This document shows positions 14,195 through 18,372 of a DNA stretch of 18,372 nucleotides, one piece after another. Source of the stretch: CAZYSK01 sp964649415 (GTDB taxonomy: Bacteria > Chloroflexota > Anaerolineae > B4-G1). The stretch spans positions 1 to 18,372 of the forward strand of contig CAZYSK010000101.1 of NCBI GenBank assembly GCA_964649415.1, in the 5' to 3' direction. The notes beneath the pieces are model-generated. The model worked only from the letters and a program-made list of their open reading frames with translations, was not told where the DNA came from and did no database searches. A program made the translations under genes and the position numbers. Position 1 is the first letter of the stretch. Every line of letters begins with the position of its first letter.

Positions 14195-15433
14195 TCAGAT
14201 GTGGTCGAGCCCATTTGCTCGCGCGATGGCGCCGAGCCACCGGGCGCTCGGCTTAACGGTGCGTGCTTGGGTCTCTCTATCTACGGCGATCAAGCCAAAG
14301 GTAGGCCGGTAACCTTGCATCCACTCAAAGTTGTCGAATGCGGACCAGTAGGTGTACCCGCGCACGTCCAGACCGTCTCTGAGGCAATTGACTACCCCCT
14401 GCAACGCGCGTTCGATATACTCAATGCGGCGTGTGTCGTCAGTGGTGGCCAAGCCATTCTCAGTCACAATGACCGGAATACCTGCCACGTCGGCGGCGTA
14501 GCGGATGGTTGCCTCCAGCGCCTCCGGCCAGAATTCATAGTGCATTTGAGTCAATTCCACGCCCTCCTCGGGTGGCAAGGGCGCTTTGGGGCCAAAACGC
14601 ATGCGTGAATAAGTCTGCACACCGACAAAATCGTCGTCACGTAAATTCTCTAGATAGACGTCGTTGATCGTCCGGCGCATTTGAACCGCCAATTCCTCGC
14701 CACCTGCGCCGGCCTGAATGTCCTGTAGAGCCAGGGTCAAACCTACCGGAAAATCGCCCGGCCCGGCCTTTATGGCCTCCACTGCCTGGTGATGGGCAGT
14801 CAAGATGGTTTCCACAGCTTGGTCGGAAGCTGCAAACAAGAATGGCACCAGCTGGTCGGGCGTGATACCCAAAGCATCGGCCGCAGCTAGCTGCCACGGC
14901 GCAGGTCGTTGCGGGTCGAGTGGTGGTACGACCCCGGATTTGGTCAGCAGCAGTGCGATGTTGGGCTCATTTAAGGTGCAGGCAGCGCCGATGAGGTCAC
15001 CTAAGTATCGCGTGGCGTGTTCGCAATAGCGGGAGAACCTATTTGGTGTGTCCTCACCTTCCCAGCCTCCGGCCGCGATCAACCAGCGCGGCGATGTGAA
15101 ATGGTGGAAGCTCACCATCGGGGTGAGGCCGTGCTCGTGGCACGTCGCCAGCATACGCCGGTAGTGTTCCAGACTGGCTTTCGAGAACTCGCCTTCTTCC
15201 GGTTCGATGCGCGACCACTCGATGGAGAAGCGATACATGTTGAAGCCCAGTTCCGCCAGCAAGGCGATGTCTTCTGGATAGCGGTGGTAGTGGTCACAAG
15301 CATCGCCGGATGGCTCTGTGTAGACCGTCCCCAGCACGTGTTCGAGCAGCCAATTGTCGTTGTAGACGTTATTTCCCTCGACCTGGTGCGCCGCGGTAGC
15401 CGTACCCCACAGGAACCCTATTGGGAATTTCAA
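14195..15433 (-). CDS. GH1 beta-glucosidase / beta-glycosidase
   Basis: A 412-residue glycoside hydrolase family 1 TIM barrel without signal peptide, hence cytoplasmic. It begins MKFPIGFLWGTATAAHQVEG, the family N-terminal signature with sugar-binding Q17. The acid/base is E156 in TLNEP and the nucleophile E325 in VTENG. H111, W363 and the FEW motif (E370, W371) line the -1 site. It is somewhat shorter than the usual 440-470 residues, with compact loops. It should hydrolyse cellobiose or other beta-glucosides/galactosides with retention. The start codon is TTG (15433-15431), fixed by AGGAGG seven bases upstream. It lies 36 bp after the GH3 gene and is surely in the same operon. Confidence 0.95.
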   Translation of the reverse strand: MKFPIGFLWGTATAAHQVEGNNVYNDNWLLEHVLGTVYTEPSGDACDHYHRYPEDIALLAELGFNMYRFSIEWSRIEPEEGEFSKASLEHYRRMLATCHEHGLTPMVSFHHFTSPRWLIAAGGWEGEDTPNRFSRYCEHATRYLGDLIGAACTLNEPNIALLLTKSGVVPPLDPQRPAPWQLAAADALGITPDQLVPFLFAASDQAVETILTAHHQAVEAIKAGPGDFPVGLTLALQDIQAGAGGEELAVQMRRTINDVYLENLRDDDFVGVQTYSRMRFGPKAPLPPEEGVELTQMHYEFWPEALEATIRYAADVAGIPVIVTENGLATTDDTRRIEYIERALQGVVNCLRDGLDVRGYTYWSAFDNFEWMQGYRPTFGLIAVDRETQARTVKPSARWLGAIARANGLDHI

Positions 15434-15440
15434 ATGCTTG

Positions 15441-15446
15441 CCTCCT
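15441..15446 (-). promoter_or_regulatory. Ribosome binding site defining a TTG start
   Basis: On the minus strand AGGAGG lies seven bases before TTG at 15433. The codon begins the conserved GH1 N-terminus (KFPIGFLWG follows), and no suitable ATG lies nearby in frame, so TTG is the start. The strong site may compensate for the weaker codon. Confidence 0.8.
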
Positions 15447-15469
15447 GTTCAGGCTCTGGGCTTGATATG

Positions 15470-17899
15470 CTACCCAGATGATATCTCGCCTTCAAAGTCG
15501 ACACTCTCCACGAGGTGAATATCGCGGGACGAACTGCCTACCAATATCTGGAACTCGCCCGCTTCGACTACCCAGCGTTTAGGTTTTGGATCGTAATATG
15601 CTAGAGCTTCTTTGTCCAGTGTGAACGTGACCGTCTTGGTTTCGCCTGGCTCGAGCGCGACCTTGGTGAATGCCTTCAACTCCTTTTCAGGTCGCACCGA
15701 GCGCGATCGGACATCGCGTACATACACTTGAACGATTTCCTCGCCGGCCCGGCTTCCCGTGTTTTCCACGTCCACACTGAACTGAATCGTGTCGTCGGCG
15801 GCATACTTGAGCTTGCTCAGCTTCAGATTGCGATAGGCAAACGTCGTGTAGGAGAGCCCGTAACCAAACGGGAACAGAGGGGCGATGTCTTTCTTGTCAT
15901 AGTATCGGTAGCCGACAAATAGCCCTTCGCCGTACAGCACCTGGCCGTTCTCGCCGGGGTAGTTGAGGTAGGCCGGGTTGTCCTGCAAGCACCTGGGAAA
16001 AGTTGTCGGCAGTTTGCCGGAGGGGTTCACGTCGCCAAACAGCACGTCGGCGATCGCGTTGCCCGTTTCCTGGCCCAGATACCACGCTTGTAACACCGCC
16101 GCGACGTCGTCCAGCCACTTCATGTTCAGCGGCGAACCGACATTTAGGACGACGATGGTGTTCGGGTTGACGGCCGCTACTTGCTCGATCAACTTGGCCT
16201 GATTGCCTGGCAGCTCCATATCCGGACGATCGAACCCTTCGCTCTCCCATTCATCTGTCAGTCCGGCAAACACGATCGCTACGTCAGATTTCGCGGCCAG
16301 CGCGACTGCCTGCTGAATCGAGTCAGCCGGTATCTTGGGCGCGCAGCCGACGCGCAGGTTGCGGAATAGCGAGCCCGGTTCCGAAGCGTACTCGATCTGC
16401 AACTGGTGCAGTTTGTCTATTGCCAGAGCGATCTCTGTGCTTCCACTCCGCCTCTCTGAAGGTGCATCGTCCCAAAGATCGACGACCAGATCGCCGTCGA
16501 CGAACAGCTGGCTTTTGCCGATGCTCGATAGATTCAATGCGTAGGTCCCGCTTTCTGGCACCGAGAATTCTCCCGTCAAGCGGACTGAGAAGTTGGCTAG
16601 ATCAATGGTGGGCACGGTATCGCCCAACCAGACCATTTCTGGTTTGTCCGTTGTGCCCGTGTGAACGGGGTCGCCGGTCAGATTCCGATTGGAAAAGTAC
16701 TGAAGGGTGACGCCATCGGCAAGCCAGCTCTTGTCGAATATGGGCAGCTCCTTGTGGGTGGCGCAGCCCAAGGTGTAGCTAACCTGCACAGACTCGCCCA
16801 CTCGATTCTGGATGCCTTCGAGCGGCGAGATCACATAGTGCGGGCGCACGCGACAACTGCCGCCCCCAATAAAAGAAGGCCGCTTGGCGTTCTCACCGAT
16901 CACGGCGATGGACTTGTGTGCGTTTGTATCGAGCGGCAGAAGCGACTTGTTGTTCTTGAGCAGAACGATGGCTTCGGCCGCAACCTCGCGCGCTAGGCGG
17001 CGATGCTCCGGATCATCTATTGCTTGCTCGGGTTGTAGCTCAGGGCGCTCAAAGAGACCTGCCTTGTGCAAAGTCCGCAGCAAACGGCGGACCTTGTCGT
17101 CGATCGTTTCTTCGCTGACCTCGCGGCTTTGAACTGCTTCCAATGCCTTCTCACCCATCCAACGCGCCGGCCCGGGCATCTCTAAGTCCAACCCGCCTTT
17201 GGCGACGCTAGGACTGTACGTCCCAAACCAATCGGATATGACGATGCCCTCAAAGCCCCATTCGCCTTTCAGGATGTCCAACAGTAGATAGCCGTTTTCG
17301 CTGGCATAGGTACCGTTGATGCGATTGTAGGCCGACATCACCGCCCACGGTTTGGCGTCGCGAACGGCGATTGCGAACGGGCGCAGGTAGATCTCTCGCA
17401 GGGCGCGCTCGCTCACCTCGGAGCTGTTGGAGTGACGCTCGAACTCGGAATCGTTGCACACAAAGTGCTTGATACACGCGCCCACGCCTCCACTCTGCAG
17501 CCCGGTGATGTAGGCCGTGGCCAGCCGGCCCGTGAGATGAGGGTCTTCTGAATAGCACTCGAAATTGCGGCCCGCCAGCGGAGAGCGGTGCATGTTCACG
17601 GTAGGGGCCAGTAGGATGTGTGCGCCTTTGGAGCGGGTTTCCTCGGCCAGTGCCTTGCCCACGCGCTCCACCAGGTCCGGATTCCAGGTCGCGGCCAGAG
17701 CAACTCCGGCCGGGAAGCAGGCTGAAGTGGGCCCATCTGAGAAAGCGGCGCCGCGTGCACCTACCGGGCCGTCCGTCACTTTCATCGCTGGAATACCCAA
17801 CCGCTTCACAGGGACAGTGTGCCAGAAATCAGCCCCTGCCAGCAAAGAAATCTTTTCTCCCAATGTCATCTGAGCTAGCAGGGATCCAATCTTGGTCAT
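15470..17899 (-). CDS. GH3 beta-glucosidase with PA14 insert and fibronectin III-like domain
   Basis: An 809-residue glycoside hydrolase family 3 enzyme without signal peptide. Residues about 35-290 form the TIM barrel with substrate contacts at KH (144-145) and nucleophile D223 in VISDWFGT. The alpha/beta sandwich starts at about 308 (EAIVLLKNN) and is interrupted by a PA14-like beta domain at about 390-520. It resumes with SDVAIVFAGLTDEWESEGFD, where E554 matches the acid/base of PA14-containing GH3 enzymes such as KmBglI. The C-terminal fibronectin III-like domain runs from about 690 (VENTGSRAGEEIVQVYV). All catalytic residues are present. PA14 inserts shape the active site and favour short oligosaccharides or aryl-glucosides. 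GAGG lies five bases before the ATG. The gene sits between an oligopeptide-type ABC ATPase and GH1. Confidence 0.95.
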   Translation of the reverse strand: MTKIGSLLAQMTLGEKISLLAGADFWHTVPVKRLGIPAMKVTDGPVGARGAAFSDGPTSACFPAGVALAATWNPDLVERVGKALAEETRSKGAHILLAPTVNMHRSPLAGRNFECYSEDPHLTGRLATAYITGLQSGGVGACIKHFVCNDSEFERHSNSSEVSERALREIYLRPFAIAVRDAKPWAVMSAYNRINGTYASENGYLLLDILKGEWGFEGIVISDWFGTYSPSVAKGGLDLEMPGPARWMGEKALEAVQSREVSEETIDDKVRRLLRTLHKAGLFERPELQPEQAIDDPEHRRLAREVAAEAIVLLKNNKSLLPLDTNAHKSIAVIGENAKRPSFIGGGSCRVRPHYVISPLEGIQNRVGESVQVSYTLGCATHKELPIFDKSWLADGVTLQYFSNRNLTGDPVHTGTTDKPEMVWLGDTVPTIDLANFSVRLTGEFSVPESGTYALNLSSIGKSQLFVDGDLVVDLWDDAPSERRSGSTEIALAIDKLHQLQIEYASEPGSLFRNLRVGCAPKIPADSIQQAVALAAKSDVAIVFAGLTDEWESEGFDRPDMELPGNQAKLIEQVAAVNPNTIVVLNVGSPLNMKWLDDVAAVLQAWYLGQETGNAIADVLFGDVNPSGKLPTTFPRCLQDNPAYLNYPGENGQVLYGEGLFVGYRYYDKKDIAPLFPFGYGLSYTTFAYRNLKLSKLKYAADDTIQFSVDVENTGSRAGEEIVQVYVRDVRSRSVRPEKELKAFTKVALEPGETKTVTFTLDKEALAYYDPKPKRWVVEAGEFQILVGSSSRDIHLVESVDFEGEISSG

Positions 17900-17987
17900 T
17901 TTTCCTCTTCTTTAGTCTTTGAATTAATGGTGCGGCGATCGAGTGCGCTATTGTGTTCTTGCTACTGCTTCAGCTACCACCTCGCGT

Positions 17988-18000
17988 TGAGCCATGCTCA
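17988..18000. promoter_or_regulatory. 13-bp palindrome upstream of the GH3 gene, possible operator
   Basis: TGAGC CAT GCTCA has two perfect 5-bp arms around three bases, about 90 bases before the GH3 start, inside the 188-bp gap after the ABC ATPase gene. Sugar-responsive regulators of the LacI type bind palindromes of this sort, but the match is short and single. The rest of the gap shows no convincing promoter or terminator. Confidence 0.25.
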
Positions 18001-18087
18001 GGACACCCCAACCGTGCAGGCGAGGCACGTCAGCCAGCAACTGCCTAGTCTATTCGTGCTGGTGAGGGGGACCAGAGGTCAGCGGAA

Positions 18088-18372
18088 TTACCCGCCATGT
18101 TTGTAGGGGAGTACAGTTGAGAGATCCCACTCTTCGTAGATCTTTGGTACATCATCGATCAGGCGTTTGGTGTATGCCCCTTTCGGACGCAGAATCACAT
18201 CATCGGCAGATCCGTGTTCAACAAATCTTCCACGCTCCATGATGTATACGCTGTCAGAGACATAATACGCCAGTCCGATATCATGGGTGATGAAAATAAT
18301 CGTCATCCCGATTTCGTCACGCAATTGCATCAGCATATCCAGGATGGTCGCGCGTGAACAGGCATCAATCAT
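18088..18372 (-). CDS. ABC transporter ATP-binding protein, Opp/Dpp type (C-terminal part)
   Basis: The last 94 residues of an ATPase subunit; the start lies beyond the window edge. It opens in the D-loop region (MIDACSR, normally preceded by DEPTS), then shows the helix ATILDMLMQLRDE, the strand MTIIFITHD with the H-loop histidine, and the Opp/Dpp-type extension (GAYTKRLIDDVPKI) ending in KHGG. The extension places it in the DppF/OppF-like peptide/nickel/oligosaccharide transporter group. With GH3 and GH1 downstream on the same strand, a role in uptake of beta-linked oligosaccharides is more likely than peptide uptake, as known for Opp-type cellobiose systems of Thermotogales. The first in-window ATG is an internal Met, not the true start. 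Confidence 0.9.
   Translation of the reverse strand: MIDACSRATILDMLMQLRDEIGMTIIFITHDIGLAYYVSDSVYIMERGRFVEHGSADDVILRPKGAYTKRLIDDVPKIYEEWDLSTVLPYKHGG

Overview
The window is about 18.4 kb of GC-rich bacterial chromosome. The gene content suggests a Chloroflexota organism of the Anaerolineae/Caldilineae kind: chained REC/GAF/PAS proteins, lipoproteins with Pro/Thr-rich linkers, cytoplasmic GH1/GH3 beta-glucosidases beside an Opp-type ABC transporter, and short palindromic intergenic repeats. This placement is inferred from style and content; no rRNA or marker gene is present. No tRNA, rRNA or CRISPR array was seen.

Region 1 (1-7124, minus strand) is a signalling operon. In transcription order it holds a small, apparently truncated GAF protein (7124-6540), a Leu/Ile/Val-type periplasmic-binding lipoprotein (6487-5228), a membrane histidine kinase with a two-module helical sensor, HAMP, PAS and kinase core (5198-2784), a two-receiver protein (2809-2027) and a REC-GAF-PAS-PAS protein without kinase or DNA-binding output (1933-83). 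There is no permease, so the binding protein looks like a sensory partner of the kinase, as TorT is for TorS. A compact double-hairpin repeat with mutually complementary loops closes the operon and supplies the last stop codon. Imperfect 7-bp repeats lie at two gene junctions.

Region 2 (7251-9674) has a Nudix hydrolase on the minus strand, a 334-bp divergent intergenic region with a good extended -10 promoter, then on the plus strand an 81-aa protein of unknown function and a secreted lipoprotein with a sorbosone-dehydrogenase-like beta-propeller.

Region 3 (9694-13654, minus strand) has a membrane acyltransferase-3 protein, a zinc-free MDR oxidoreductase and a stand-alone condensation-domain (HHxxxDG) acyltransferase. 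The last two look like a pair and have lower GC than their surroundings.

Region 4 (13655-14194) is non-coding apart from a hairpin and a fragment of an IS66-type transposase. Region 5 (14195-18372, minus strand) is a beta-glucoside utilisation cluster: the C-terminal end of an Opp/Dpp-type ABC ATPase (cut by the window edge), a GH3 beta-glucosidase with a PA14 insert, and a GH1 beta-glucosidase starting with TTG. The transporter probably imports beta-linked oligosaccharides that the two cytoplasmic enzymes hydrolyse.
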